Shown piece by piece: positions 31,908 through 45,142 of a stretch of DNA of 45,774 nucleotides (positions are counted from its first letter, which is position 1; each line of letters starts with the position of its first letter). Below the pieces are notes generated by a model, which did no database searches, was not told where the DNA came from, and saw only the letters and a list, made by a program, of their open reading frames with translations. Source of the DNA: Byssothecium circinans (lineage: Eukaryota > Ascomycota > Dothideomycetes > Pleosporales > Massarinaceae); NCBI GenBank assembly GCA_010015675.1, contig ML976999.1, positions 191,537 to 237,310 of the forward strand. The letters are read 5' to 3'. Made by a program: the position numbers and the translations under genes.

Positions 31908-33453
31908 TCTTCGCTTCGTTTTCGCTTTTTCGGTATTTTTTTCGCTGGGCTGGGCTTCTGGCTGGGTAACGCGTAATGGCAGGGCTTATGAACCTCTTAC
32001 TGGATGGGAGAACGCGAACGCGATGAACATTCATGATTTGCATTGCATGGCGTTTTTTCGCATCCTTTCTTTGGATGTAATATTCTTCTGGACTCTTTTT
32101 TGGTTTGCTGGTATTGATGGAATGGCTCCCTCTCCTGCTCTCTTTCCTTTCATCCGTCGATCTGATACTGTTTTGACAGCACACTACGCATCCCGTGTAA
32201 GTATACCTTCGAAAGAGCGAGCAATAGGGCACACATTTTTATTCGTCTCAACATCCTTCAAATGTGCGGGTTTCAGAAGGTGTTGCTTCTATGCTCTAAC
32301 CTAACCCTTCAAGCTCAGTGAAGCGTTGCCAGACTTGTGACAAAAGGTTCAAGGACGGGTTCGTTCGGTGTTCACTTACCCTCGCCGATGCTCAGTCCAG
32401 TCGTTTGTGTCTCAACCAGGGTCTAGGCTGACCAATACCTGGACAAAAAAACATGGCACCCAGTCTGAACCAACTAGCAAAGGCGCACCTACCTAACACG
32501 ACAAGACATTTCTGCACGGATGACAGGATGGCTTCCATCGGTGATAATGCGAACTATTACCTAGGCACGTAGCCAGCATGGCGTTTATCCAAACGAGCAC
32601 TATCTTCACGTGGTAATTTTGAGCGGATTCCGATTTACGCCAGTCAGAAGACCCAACCTTCCCTGTCCATAAGGACTGGGAGAAGTGAGTCGTGTAGGGC
32701 GGTGCAAACGGAAAGATACCATGGTAAGCTTGGTACATTTCCTTCTTACTTGTCATTCCCAGAGTTCGGAGCATGCAAACGGTACACTGGGGCTTTCTCT
32801 AAATTCGCTCGCACGATTGTCTGATCACTGACTGTAGTCGTATATGTCCCCGTCTTCCGCTTCCCCTCGTCCACTCTACTACTAACCTTAACCCACGACC
32901 AATCCCCCTACCTCTAAGTTTCCAACACCAACAATTCCGCTGATGCTGGTAGAGACCACTGTATACGGTTTTGGGGAAGGCTGTTGAGATCATCTTTTAG
33001 AGAGTACATTACAGTGATTCAGATAGTGTTCTTGTCGATGCCGGAAATGTTAGTAACAGCAAGGGGAAGAGACGAGTGAATGGATCGATGAGGTCATGAT
33101 AGTAGCAGATGTTCAGAGTCTAAGACTTTGAAAGAAACTAGTCGGCTTGTGAAGGGTTATTCAGCATTCTGCATGTATTCTACTATGGCAAAGAAAGCAA
33201 TGGGAATCAACAGCTCGACGCTGCATGGAAATCCTCGCACGTGAGTGCTGTCGGCGATCGGAGTAGACCGAGAACAGTTAGCGCCTCGAACTCTTGGCAA
33301 GCGCGGGGCGAACAATATTGACTCGACTTCTCAACCTGCCTTTCACACCACAGACGAGCACCATACTCTGTGAAGCGCATCCAGAGTCCTTACGCAACCC
33401 AGCATACTCGATCCACAGTCGCCACAAGTCGCCATCTGCGCACATCCGCCGCC
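31908..33453. other. Intergenic, no supported gene
   Basis: About 1.5 kb between TVP38 and SUI2. Open frames are short and without domains. The final 200 bases contain the SUI2 promoter and 5' UTR. Confidence 0.5.
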
Positions 33454-34503
33454 ATGTCGCTCACGAACTGCCGGTTTTATGAGGAGAAATATCCGGAGGT
33501 GGAGAGTTTTGTGATGGTCAACGTCAAACAAATCGCCGAGATGGGCGCCTATGTCAAGCTTTTGGAGTACGGTGCGTTGCTACTCGAGACGGCTTAATAT
33601 ACGTATTACTCACTATTTTCTAGATAACATCGACGGCATGATCTTACTCTCCGAACTCTCCCGACGACGTATTCGATCCATCCAGAAGCTCATTCGTGTC
33701 GGTCGTAACGAGGTCGTCGTCGTACTGCGTGTGGACAAGGATAAGGGCTACATCGATCTGTCGAAGCGACGAGTTTCCCCCGAAGACATCGTCAAGTGCG
33801 AGGAGCGGTACAATAAGTCCAAGATGGTGCACTCGATCATGCGCCACGTCGCTGAGAAGACGAACACACCTATCGAAGAGCTCTACAAAAATATTGGCTG
33901 GCCGCTGAACAAGAAGTACGGACACTCGATCGACGCCTTCAAGCTCTCGATCACGAACCCCGACGTCTGGAAGGACGTCACCTTCCCCAACGATGTGGTC
34001 AGGGACGAGCTGCAGTCATATATCGGCAAGAGGCTGACACCGCAGCCCACAAAGGTGCGGTCGGATATCGAGGGTATGTCCACTGCGCTGCTATATATCA
34101 TTCCTGGCTAACTATCGCAGTCACCTGCTTTGGATACGAAGGCATCGACGCGGTCAAGACGGCGCTCCGCTGCGCCGAGGCGAAGAACACACCCGATAAC
34201 CAGGTCAAGGTCAAGCTCGTGTCACCGCCTCTGTATGTCCTCACGTCGCAATGCCTTGACAAGCACGTCGGCATCTCCACCCTCGAACAATCGATCGAAG
34301 ACATCAAGGCAAGCATCTCGGCAGCAGGCGGCGACTGCACGGTGAAGATGGCCCCGAAGGCTGTCACGGAGAACGATGACGCTGAGCTGGCGGCGCTTAT
34401 GGAGAAGAGAGAGCGTGAGAACCAGCAAGTTAGCGGTGATGAGGACGATAGCGCGAGTGACGACGCCGACGTTGTCGAGGCAGACGCAAAGAAGACCGCA
34501 TAG
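33454..34503 (+). CDS. sui2: Translation initiation factor eIF2 alpha subunit
   Basis: Three exons, 33454-33571, 33624-34073 and 34121-34503; introns of 52 and 47 nt (GTGCGT and GTATGT donors). The product is 316 residues, normal for the family (yeast 304, human 315). eIF2 carries initiator Met-tRNA to the 40S ribosome; phosphorylation of the alpha subunit by Gcn2-type kinases shuts down general translation. The S1 domain starts [20 protein letters not shown]. The regulatory loop [13 protein letters not shown] has the phosphorylated serine at residue 52 (Ser51 in mature numbering), and the kinase-docking [10 protein letters not shown] follows at 80-89. The C-terminus is acidic with the usual Asp/Ser tail. 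The start is the ATG in a strong context (GCCGCCATG), and it matches the family N-terminus [12 protein letters not shown]. Confidence 0.98.
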
Positions 34504-35005
34504 ACAAAAAGCAGAGCATTTGGCGTTGGCGGAGTCGGTATCGGGGTCCTGGCATCTTTCAGTAGATTGTACAACAATCCATGATGATGAGATCTGAAGC
34601 TCTTTATGATTGTAGGTCGACCTTCGCTGGGGTTGGCATGATTGGCAGGGCGGTATCGACCACATGCGGTTCAATCCTGTGTCTGAAATATCAATACAAA
34701 TCTTTGTAGAACTCGTCCGGACCGTAGTCAGCAGATTTCGTAACAATAACCGTGAAAGTTGGCGCGCGTCTGCAGGAGCTTGGGCCCCAGCGGGGTCGAG
34801 AACGACGGAACGTGAACTTGGAAGCTTCCCAGTCGGCGATCTCGCTCTTCTAGTGTAGCCAACTTTCGCGCTTCCAACCCCCTCACGCTTCTTCTTCTTC
34901 TATAAAGCGGTGGGTGTAGAGGTGTGCTTCTGAAGGGTTCGACGTCGCAATTCTTCAAGGCTACACTCTTTGTCTCTACGTCCAGCAGCTTACAAGTCCG
35001 ACAAC
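34504..35005. promoter_or_regulatory. SUI2 3' end and YVC1 promoter
   Basis: 502 bp between same-strand genes. No gene. A pyrimidine-rich stretch (CTTCTTCTTCTTCT, near 34890) lies about 110 bp upstream of the YVC1 start. Confidence 0.5.
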
Positions 35006-37078
35006 ATGGTGCGCTGGGGCGAGCTCTTCAACGCCGACGGGCACGACCGACGGCACCAGGTGCACGATGAGATGCGCTCTTGTAAGTCGAATTCTTTGTC
35101 CAGCTCATTGATAGCCCTTTGCATGCGCGTTCCAAAGTCTGTAACTGGTGGCTGACAATCGCAGTGCTTCCCACCCGGCGCGAACATGTCCCACCCTCCC
35201 CCGTCCCGGCCAAAGAAGTCACCAAAATCGCCCTCCGCCTCAAGCATCAAATCGAGCAAGTGATCCCCTGCGAACTCGAGCCCGAGCTTGTCACAAAGCC
35301 CCACAGCCACATCCTCACCCAGGCCGTGATCCAGACCGCAACGCAAGCCGGCGGGAAAGAATACAAGGCCTGCGTCGTATACTGCCTCCTGGTCGTGAAG
35401 AAATGGTTCAAGCGACAGGCCCTTGCAGAGCTCTGGGACGCTGACTTGCACGATGTGAGGGCGACGGCGGCGGAGATGATTGCGAAACGCATCATTGAGG
35501 CCGAAGAGGATACCGACTATCTCATGGAGGAAGTGCTGCTTAAGAGGTACTCGATATTGGTGGGCGGGGAACCGTCTGTGCCAGCAAATGCTATCGAGCG
35601 CGCCGTCGACCTGCATGCGCTTACCGTCATCGGGAGCAGCGGCTACCAGAAATGCATCTCATATCTCTGGCGGGGATGGCTGGTGCAGGACGATGAAGAC
35701 CCGAGCCGCTTCGTCAGCTATGATAACAAGACGAACACTGATTACTGGTCTCACCTGGATCCGGACCGCATGAGGGTTCCGAAGTATCAGAATGCGGTGC
35801 AGATCGCCTTCTCCGTCATCTTCTTGGCCCTGTATGTATACACTATACGTGGAGTCCCGTCTTTGAATGCGGTTAGCTGATTTGAACAGATACACTGGAG
35901 CCATCAACACTATCAACGCTTCCGGAGATCTCGACGTCGTTGAAGCGCTCCTCTACATCTTCACAGTTGGCTTCATCTGCGACGAATCGTCCAAACTGTG
36001 GAAGGTTGGTCGTTTGTACATTGGTTTCTGGAACGTCTTCAACACGACGCTCTATGCCATGCTGGCGACTTCTTTCATCCTGCGAATGGTCGCTTATGCG
36101 CACGGCAACGACGATAAATTGCGCGGCCACTACAACGAACTAAGCTACAATTTCCTGGCTTTTACGGCGCCCATGTTCTGGATGCGACTTCTACTCTATC
36201 TCGATACTTTCCGCTTCTTCGGTGCCATGTTGGTGGTGCTCAAGGTCATGATGAGGGAGTCGTTGATCTTCTTCGCGCTTCTGATCGTCGTGCTTGTGGG
36301 CTTCTTGCAGGCTTTTATCGGAATGGATCTCAACGATGACTCCATCTCGGACGCTGGGTTCGTGATCCAGGCCATGCTGAATGCCATCATGCAGAGCCCA
36401 GAGTTTGACGGCTTCGACAAATTTGCACCCCCCTTCGGCATCGTCCTCTACTACATCTTCACCTTTGTAGTCATGGTAATTCTCCTCAACATCCTCATCG
36501 CCCTCTACAACAGCGCGTACGAAGATATTACGGAAAACGCAATCGACGAGTACATGGCGCTCTTCTCGCAGAAAACCATGCAGTTCGTACGTGCCCCCGA
36601 TGAGAACGTCTTCATCGCACCGTTCAACCTCATCGAAATGTTGTTCCTGATCCTCCCCTTTGAATGGTGGCTCCCACAGGAGAAGTACAGGAGGCTGAAT
36701 GACTATGTCATGGGTTTGATTTACTCGCCCTTGTTGGTGGTCACGGCGTTCCTCGAGACACGGCAGGCTCACCGGGTCAAGTACAACAGGCACAGGGGCG
36801 AGGAGGATGACGATGTGCAGCACGAGTGGGAGCAAGTGCTGCACGAATGCGACTTTGAGGCCGATGGGTGGGATAAGAAGGTCCAGGCTACGAAACCGAA
36901 TGTCGAGTTCGATACGGCGGTGCTGGAGGTTAGGAAATTGCAGGGTGAAGTGAAGGAGCTCAAGGAGCTACTTTTGGAGATGAGGGATAAGGGGGGTTGG
37001 GGGAGTGATACGCTGAAGGAGAGTAAGCTGGAGGAGAAGATGGGGGAGAGTAGTTCCAGTGTGGGGAGGGAGGAGTGA
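35006..37078 (+). CDS. yvc1: TRP-like vacuolar cation channel (Yvc1/TRPY1 type)
   Basis: Three exons, 35006-35081, 35165-35831 and 35890-37078; introns of 83 and 58 nt. The product is 643 residues (yeast Yvc1 675). A cytosolic N-terminal half is followed by transmembrane helices from about residue 225 (QIAFSVIFLALYTGAI), then VEALLYIFTVGFICDE, FNTTLYAMLATSFILRMV, YNFLAFTAPMFWMRLLLY, and ESLIFFALLIVVLVGFLQAF. The pore and last helix are DKFAPPFGIVLYYIFTF and MVILLNILIALYNSAYEDI, the conserved S6 of this family. The C-terminus has a coiled coil (VRKLQGEVKELKELLLEM) and Ser-rich end. Yeast Yvc1 releases vacuolar calcium on osmotic shock and is gated by stretch, calcium and PI(3,5)P2. The very small first exon encodes MVRWGELFNADG. 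Confidence 0.93.
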
Positions 37079-37990
37079 GGGCAGGTAAAGTAATTGAAGG
37101 GAGAGATGGCGGGCGGAGACTGAGATGATGGGTAGGGCTGTGGGAGTGGTATAATCACCAAGAGTGTTGTTCTCTTTGGCGTTGGATGGATTGTGGGCAT
37201 GGGACATGGCAATGATTTGATTTGATTCCCCATTTGCGTATTCGATTGTCTTGGCAAGGTTCATGCGTGCATACATAATTCCCTTTTCTCCATCACAAAC
37301 GTCCTGGAGAATTTCCCCAGTGCATTTTATCACTTCCGTTAGCAGAAATGGAGAACACAGCTAGTCGATTATTACTACTGCAGGATGGGCAGATCTGCAA
37401 GTACCGGGAAGATGCTCGTAAGAAGACGGGCACTCCAGCCGATCGTCCTTGGCCGTGATGGACTGTCCAAGGCGTTAAATACCGGATGCAGAAGGTTGAC
37501 GGAGTTCTAGATGGGGGTTGAGGGCTGGTTGGGTCTAGAACGGTGAACGTGCAGTTCCGATGATTGGCGGCAGGGATTGAGGCGCAAACTATGACGTTAA
37601 GGCGACCACAGCTCCGTCCTGCCATCATCGCGCCTGGTTCCAACCCGCAACCTGCTTTCTGCTTTCCCGTGGCGGAACGCCTTTCCTACCCTTTTCTTCT
37701 TCTTCTCCTTCTCTGGGTTTGTGTGAGTGTTTGTGTTTACTTTGTATTCTTATTTTCCCTACGATATTTCTTTTTCTTCCTGCGATTGAGTACTTACTTA
37801 ATGTTTACTTTTGTCTCTGTCTCTGTCTTTGCATAGATAGCGCTGTGCTTGTGCTTGTGCTGTTTCGTGCACTAATTCACTGCGATTCCTTCACCAATTC
37901 GCAAACACCACGGACCGAATCGAATCGAATCGAATCAATTGAGCGCGTCACCCACCCACCCAGCGCGGTCGAATCCCTCACAACCGACCG
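37079..37990. promoter_or_regulatory. Intergenic with SPO71 promoter
   Basis: No gene. It holds a long CT-rich tract near 37685-37790, typical of fungal promoters, and a (CGAAT)4 repeat at 37916-37935, about 55 bp before the SPO71 start. Confidence 0.55.
37916..37935. repeat. (CGAAT)4 pentanucleotide repeat
   Basis: Four exact pentamers in the SPO71 5' region. Confidence 0.92.
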
Positions 37991-40900
37991 ATGGAGCCAG
38001 ACCGCCCGCATTCCTGGCACCAAGGCCCCGACATAGCGACGCTGGATCCGGACTCGTACACGGCGCAGCGACTGCAGCATGCGACGCCCGAGCATCTGCA
38101 CCTCACGTCGAGGCGCTTCTTCATTGGACCTATTCCCGTACGCGCACACATTCTACACCCGGGCTGGTATGCTGATGTGACACGTGTAGGAAGGATGGCT
38201 TAAGACGCATCGTCGCGACTGGTATAGGCACCATTTGCATATCAATTACTCGTCCCGAAGCGCTACCTTTTCATCGACGGCGGCGACGACGACGACGACG
38301 GATCGGAGGGGGAAGAAGCAGAGGAGGTTGACGGGGTTGGAGGGGCCGAGTTCGTCGGCGTGGTTGAGGCATAGTTTTCCGCAGCCTGAGGATGCGGAGG
38401 GGGAGGACGAGGGAGAGGGGGAGGGGAGACGGAAGGATGGGGGGACAAGGGCGGAGGGAGGGGAGGCTGCGGCTATGGAGGTCCCGCGTGCGTCGGCGCA
38501 GAAGGAGGATGTGGTTTCTGGGGAGGAAGATGCGTTTGTGGATGCGCAGTCTGAGCCTGAGGACGATTTGCATGTTTATACGCATGAAGAAGCCCCCACA
38601 GTTGAGGACGATTCTCCTACCACCCCATCGCAACACAGACGGAAATCGAGTGCCAAGTCCTACGTCACCGCATCATCGTCGCCACCAGCATTCACATCGG
38701 ACGGCGAAAGCAAAGCAGTCAAGCCCGCAGAACGAGGGGGAACAATACAAGAAGAAGGACAGGAACAGGCAAGTAGCTCAAAGGTTCCTACCGGGCAAGA
38801 AGAGGGCACACCAAAAGCTCAGGGCAAAAGACCTGTGTCTGACATAGAGACCAACAATGTCACTCCGACCTCAACCATAGGCGGTCAATCGGCAGATGCT
38901 GTGTCTACTACATCTTTGCTACGCAAGGCTGACAGTGGCAAGGCACCGGCCCAAGTCGATTCCAAGTCCCCATCCCAAGGCATCCTCACCAAGGTGACAA
39001 GACGCTCCCAATTCAACACCTCCGAAGCCGGCTCGCCCCTCGAACGTGCAGGCGACACGATTTCCCGCAAAAAGTCCAATCTGCGAAATCTCGTCAAGTT
39101 CGACATACCCGAGGACTCGAAGCGCGCGTCGATGCACGTCAAGGCCAAACAAGCGCAAATGACGATTCAGCGGGCGTCGACTAAACTTAGGAGGAGGAAG
39201 ATCAAGGATGGACTGGTGGTCAAGATGGAGCGGATGTTGGTTAGGGTGGATGCAACGACCAACGACGTGCCGGATGAGTTCGATGAGAATGCAGCGCAGA
39301 AGATTGATACGAGGGTCAGGGATAAGTGGAGGGAGTATATGGTTGTCTGCCGGCACAGTTCGTCTGAGGGTGCGGACTTTGTTCTGCAGATTTACAAGAC
39401 GAGGGTAAGACTAACATTTTAATCTGAATGGGTATGAGATGTTGATACTGTCCAGGTCATACCCGAGATCGAAGAACCGAACGCAAGCAAACGCGCAGCG
39501 TACGAGATACCGCTCGGTCCGAAGATCACAAAGGTTAATCTATACTCATCTCTCGACAAATCCGTTGTCGTGTGGATGCCGGTGTCTCGCTGGACACGCA
39601 TCTTCATCATGCAGGCGCGGACGGCTTCCAACGCTGTCGAATGGTACACCTTTCTCCGCAACATCATGGGCTGGCGGCGCGCGACCGAGCTCCAGGTTAA
39701 TATTCCGGATATGAGTGTCGGCCTCCACATTGCAGACCCGTTTAAGAGGCTGGAAGCGTCACAGAACGAGGCTCAGGAGGCTACCGACTCGGACAACGAA
39801 GAAGCTATTCTAAGGACAATGAAGGAAGAGCAGGCCGTGGCTAAGAGTCTCGTTCTCAAATGTCTGGATCAGCTTCAAGATTCGCCGGAATGGGCCGATG
39901 TGCTTGATTCTTGGATCCGGGATCAACGGATTGGACTGGCGTGGAAACGGTACGATCGGCTAGAATGGATCCATGGGGCGAATGAACGTAAAATGTACGG
40001 GACGATTGCTATGGCGAAGAGTCACGAACTGGAACTGAGGCCAAAGTCGCATTACCCAACGACAGTAGTAACGCGCAAGAAACAGAAGACGCTGACTGAG
40101 CCTGTCCCCGTCGAAGGTTTCTTGATCCGTCTCACGAGCCAACGCGGACAAGCCAGAAGGCTGGGTTTGATGTTCCACAAGCAGCTCTACTTTGCAACAC
40201 ACGATCAATATCTCATCTTCTCCCGTCCAACTAACGCTACGCCGCCTCCACCACCTAAGCTCCCGGTATCAAACAATTCTGAGATTCCATCCGCACGTAC
40301 CTTCTCCGAGAAAACACCAGACACCTGGGCCGTCAATCCGTATCCCGTCAAAGAAAACCGCATAGAATGGCTGACAGAAGGCAATCTCGGCAAGCCAGGT
40401 TCGACCACGCTTCATGATGAAGATGCTTACGATGAGGCACAACGCAAAGCGCAGAATCTGCTCCGCTGCGATGGGTACGTCAATCTTGCCAATGTGGTTA
40501 AGGTCCGCAAAGCGAGAAGGGGTGCGTCGCCGGTGGATGACAATATTGAGTCGGGGTCTGACGTTGATTTCGACGAGGTGCATGAAGAGAGTAGAGAGGA
40601 TGGCGTGACGACAGACCTAGATATGGAGAGGACCTTCGAGCTCGTCATGAAGAATGGCCTAATAATCCGACTCCAGGCCGCCGACAAACCCCGCCGAAAA
40701 GAATGGATCAAGCATCTCCGCGCCCTAACAAAATACTGGAAACTCCGCACCCGAGCAGACATCACCCTCTACAAATCCACGCGCACCCGCAACCTCTCCG
40801 CCCTCAACATCGACGAAGAAGCCGAAGCCTACATCGGCCAATTCGCCAAGAAATGGGAAGTGACGCAATCCTTCGCCTCGCCGCTCCTCTACAACATGTG

Positions 40901-41609
40901 CGGCATAGCCAGCTGCCGCAGCATTCACATGAGCGGCACTCTCTACCGCAAACCGCGCATCCACGCGCCCTTCACCCGCTGCAGCGTCCTCCTCGCCGCC
41001 GGCACCCTCCTCGTCTTCCAAGACGTTCTGCGCAGCCGCACGGGCAAACAACTCGCGCATATCCACCACGAACGCATCGCCAACCTAGATCTCAGGGATT
41101 GTTATGTCTACTCAGGTCTCCTCACGGAATCAGACCTCTTGTACCAGAACCAAACGTTCGACGCCAATCAACCGGGGCATCACGCGCTGCCGCGCATTTA
41201 CCTCGAAGATGGATGGACGTCGACGGACGAGGATGTCATGACTACGTTTGTCGTCTGGCACGGGAAATCCAAGGCGTGGTTCCGCACGCAGGAAGGCGCG
41301 GGAGAGGGCGAGAATAAGGCGAAGCTGGGGAAGGGGGGGAAGTTGAAGAGGGTGGCGAAGTTGGGGAGTAAGGGGAGGAGTTTGGTGTTCAGGGCTAGGA
41401 GTCGCGCCGAGAGGGATCATTGGGTGCTGGGGATTCAGGGGGAGATTGAGAGGGTGCAGGGGAGTGGGGTTGTGGATGATTTTCGGATCGAGGGGAGTGC
41501 GAGGGCGGAGGGGAGTGGGAGTGGGAGTAGGGGGGAGGGAAGGGAGGATAGTGCGGGTAGTTTGACTAGTGAGGCGGACGGGGCGGAGGCTGGGGAGGGG
41601 AGCGTGTGA
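37991..41609 (+). CDS. spo71: Spo71-like PH-domain sporulation protein
   Basis: Three exons, 37991-38137, 38190-39404 and 39456-41609; introns of 52 and 51 nt. The first intron removes an out-of-frame piece and joins FFIGPIP to EGWLKTHRRDW, restoring a conserved N-terminal Spo7_2_N-like motif. The product is 1171 residues (yeast Spo71 1245). Residues 80-300 are acidic, Ser/Pro-rich and probably disordered. PH-like folds follow: about 395-520 (VKMERMLVRVD to ASNAVEWYTFLRN), about 673-885 (VEGFLIRLTSQRGQARRLGL to RRKEWIKHLRAL), and about 930-1125 (MSGTLYRKPRIHAPFTRCSV to ERDHWVLGIQGE). Yeast Spo71 binds the prospore membrane with Vps13 during sporulation. Role in a filamentous fungus is inferred. 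The Gly/Ser/Glu-rich C-terminal tail is low-complexity. Confidence 0.86.
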
Positions 41610-42594
41610 GGATGTTCTGTAGGTGGAGGATGGATGGTAGACGTTCGTATGTGGAAGCTGAACAGGTTGGTGAGGAAAAGGTGGTGGGAAGTTCACCCTG
41701 TAGTAGCATGTTAGTGTTCGCTTGAAGTAGTGGCAAAAGGAAGAATATATACCTAGGGGTACGAGTACGGCCACGGTTTAGTATTTATTAATACCTTTTT
41801 TTTGGTTTGGTTTTTGTAAGGGCGCAGGTATGGATTATACGCGTCGCTGTCGTTGCCATGGTCAATATGGATACTCACGCCACCCTTAGCCTGGAAGTAT
41901 GGAGGAAGGGGGGGGGGAGGGCGGGGAGGAGGGCTTATGGCCTGTGATGTGATGATGGCGGAGTTACTCTTGGGACGCCGGGATTGAGCTCCAAGCGCTG
42001 GAAAGATGCGAGATATGAGATGTGAGATATGTGGAACTAGGACAGATAAGGATGGATAAGTTGGGCCTGATGTCCTTCTGCTAAGACGGTTGTGTGGAGA
42101 GAGGGTCTCGACTCGAGGGGGAAGTTCGATGTGTTTCTGGGTCTGGGGGGGAGAAGGAGGGGGAAGGGATTGTTGTGGATTAAATTCGTTTTGCTTTGGA
42201 ATAGGTGGGGGGCTTGCGATATGGACGGTGTCTTAGGCACTGTTTCACTGAGCGCATATGCATTGGTATAGATTATAGATAGCAGTTAGGTAACTATCTG
42301 TTATAAGTCAGTTTATATTATTGCGAAAGGACTTGAAATGGAGCAGTGCGGCCATTGCGGCGGGGTATGTGGGAGGCGGTCTATTTGCGGCTCCTAGTCG
42401 ACTATCTTAGGGGGCGTATTCAGTCACCACTACAAACGAAGGTGATGAGAGGAGCAGTGCAACCAGCAAAGATTCTGAAGAGAGGCTGAACAATGACATT
42501 GTGAACTTTGTTCGATACGCAATCCAAAATCCAAAATCCAAAAACCCGAACAGATCAGGTCGATACAGTCTTGCAACCAATACAAGGGTTGGCA
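41610..42594. other. Convergent intergenic region
   Basis: About 1 kb between the 3' ends of SPO71 and the HET gene. G-rich tracts near 41,910 and 42,150 and an AT-rich patch at 42,260-42,320. No gene seen. Confidence 0.55.
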
Positions 42595-45142
42595 TCAGAT
42601 GAGCTCTATCATTTCTCGCTCCGCCCCAGAAAAGTCAACGTACAGATGCTCCATGCGGCCGCATCCTATACGCCTGAAAACTCGTATATCCGACTTCGCA
42701 TTCGCTTCCGCTTCCTCTAAAACCAGAAACTTCGATATCTTCTCCCCAATCTCTTTCGCACAATCGAGCTGTAGACACCAGTAATCGTGCTCTTCGTCAA
42801 ATTCCACATCATCCGGAAGCATTTCATCCAACCTGACCACACAAACGTCAGTGTCAGTACTATCCTCGCCTTCCCGGCCAAACAGCCGCCGCCGGATGCG
42901 ATCCCACTGGAAAGAGTGCTTCTGAAGCGGGCCTTCAAGCACCAATTTTGTCGACGCTATGCTCGAGAAAAGGGGTACCGACTCCCACAGGACCTCAACT
43001 TCCCTGATATCCGTCATCATTGTGGCCCACTTCGTGGACGGAAAGTACACCACGCCGCCAGGAAACTTATGCACATGCAACGACAACCAACTCCAGGAGG
43101 GCACATTAGCGAGCCCCGATCTCTCCGTCGGATACGCCGCAAATACATTACAGTCAACGAGGCGGGTCCGCCACGCCAGATCCCTCAGCAACGACTCCTT
43201 CCACAAGCCCAAGAGGAACACATGCTCTGTCCCCTCGGCATAATGCTGCACAACGCCATGCAGCGCAGGCAAACGATCCGTCAGTACCGTAAACTCGCGC
43301 TGGCTGAAATCGGCCACCCAAGCAGTCCAATCGTAATACTCGCCCGCCAGCCCCTCCCGATCCCCTGGGATATTCAACGCGACGCTATGATCGATATACC
43401 CATCTTCCGAGTGCACCTTCTCCGTGCATTGCCAGTACATCTGCTTGCGGCCACAGTACAGCACCCGCGGCGCGAGCGTCAGCTCCTGGAACACCCAGCC
43501 GCGCATGTTCAGGGGCGACGAGAAGACCTCGACTGGATCCGCTGGCGTTGGGCGTACCCTAACTCTCCTGCCCTCCATGTTCGGTCCGCTCAGAGACATG
43601 GCGCCCCACCCGAGATCCAGGGCACAGCCGCCATTGCAGTTCGGCGAGTCGATCGCCGCAATGTTGAGGTAGCTGCCGCGATACACGTCTGCCATACGCA
43701 TGGCCTCGTGTTGCCAGTCGCGCTCGTCATCCTGGACGATGCAGAGTGAATCGATCCAGATATACCGTAGCCCAAGCGCTCTTGTGATCTTCAAGGCGTC
43801 GTTGAAAGTCCTGGGGATGCGGCGCTTGGTGCGGCTGTAGAGCGGGAAGATGGTCCGCTTGAAGGCTTGCAGATTGGCTTTGAGCGTGCGTACGGGCTGC
43901 TCGTCACCCCAGCGGTGACTGAGCGTGGTGTACTGAGTGTTTTGCGGGTCGAGTGTGCTGGTGTCTATCAAATGGGGGTCGAAAGAGCCTGGATGTGGGG
44001 TTCCGAAGAGGTCTATGAGGCGGGTTGGTAGAGACCTTCGGTTCGACATGCGTTGTTTGCATTGTTGATGCTGGGACTGACATGCATCCAGCCACTCGTT
44101 GACAACGGGTATACGAGTGCCCAGCTGAAGAGGCACTCGATCAGACCAAATGGCTCGCTGGGGAATAGAACCTATGTATCCAGTCAGCGTCAGCGTCAGC
44201 GGCAGCCTCATCCGCCAGCCTATAGATTGTATGTACAGTACCTGATCCATCTTCCGCCATGAGCAGAAATCGAAACCTGGGATCATCCGCACACCCCCCT
44301 ATATACAACGTAAACTCATGAATCCCCGCGCCAGCAATCGCCTCCGCATTACAGAACGGCATCGTGTATCCCGCACAACCAATCTCGTAGTTCCGCAGCT
44401 CCATGTTGCGGTCTTGAGGATACCGTTGGGGGAAGTAGTCGAGGTGCTCCTCGGTGCCTTCGATCAGACTCCAGCACAGTCCGCATGTGTGCGCGGACTT
44501 CTTCATGTGCCAGAACGACTCGTAGTGCTTGGGAATCCGATAGAACTTGCTCTCCTTGTTGTTGCTCAAAACTTGCATGAGGAGCTTCTCGCAGAACGGG
44601 CACACTGAACTGCCGTCTTTGGCGTACGTGTCGCTGAATTCGTCATCGGACTGGGAGCCTGAGAGGGAGCTTTCGGGCTCGAAACTGCCTTGCGAGGAGG
44701 AGGAGTCTTCGACATCATAGGCTTCGCTACCCTCTGCTTCACTACCTTCGGACCCTTCAGTTCGGTTTTCAGAGTCTGACTGGACATCGCTGTTGATATC
44801 GGAGATTACAGCGTCCGAAGTAATGGTGCCTGGTGCTGGTGCTAGCTTCGGAGCCTCTTTCACTGTAGCAGCCATGCCGCGAGACTCAGCGTACAAGCTA
44901 TGATGAGTTAGAGAAATGGCATTCAGTTGCACTGATGCTCTGGCAAGGTCACGAAGGACCTCGTATTCACGCACCCGCCCTAGTCCGAAACTGGGCAAGG
45001 CTCGCACGCCGCTCCTTCGTATTCCGTCGCCACTTTCGCATTCGGCCGCAATAATCGATCGTTTGATGTTACCTCTCATGCTAGACATCTCCTCGCACGT
45101 GCTTCTTCCCATGCCACTGATCTGTGTAATTGGTGGTGCCAT
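42595..45142 (-). CDS. HET-domain (heterokaryon incompatibility) protein
   Basis: Two exons on the minus strand, 44242-45142 and 42595-44171, separated by a 70-nt intron (GTACTG donor, TAG acceptor); 825 residues from the ATG at 45142. The HET domain runs from about 381 (YTTLSHRWGD) through RRIPRTFNDALKIT, YIWIDSLCIVQDD, DWQHEAMRMADVYRGSYLNI to the Cys-rich end, followed by RGWVFQELTLAPRVLYC. HET domains are TIR-like effectors that trigger cell death when incompatible hyphae fuse. The N-terminal part is acidic (residues 110-175, many Ser/Glu/Asp) and has a possible zinc site (Cys181, Cys184, Cys220, Cys223). A later ATG at 44875 (Met90) is an equally good start and would give 736 residues. 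Confidence 0.92.

Noticed and set aside
33370..33453. Possible basic N-terminal extension of eIF2-alpha resembling a mitochondrial presequence
   Set aside because: The extension would begin with GTG, not ATG; the ATG at 33454 matches the family start.
36191..36844. 217-codon minus-strand frame
   Set aside because: Antisense of YVC1; composition mirrors the channel's coding bias.
40703..41317. 204-codon plus-strand frame, Arg/Pro/His-rich
   Set aside because: Out-of-frame shadow inside SPO71 exon 3.
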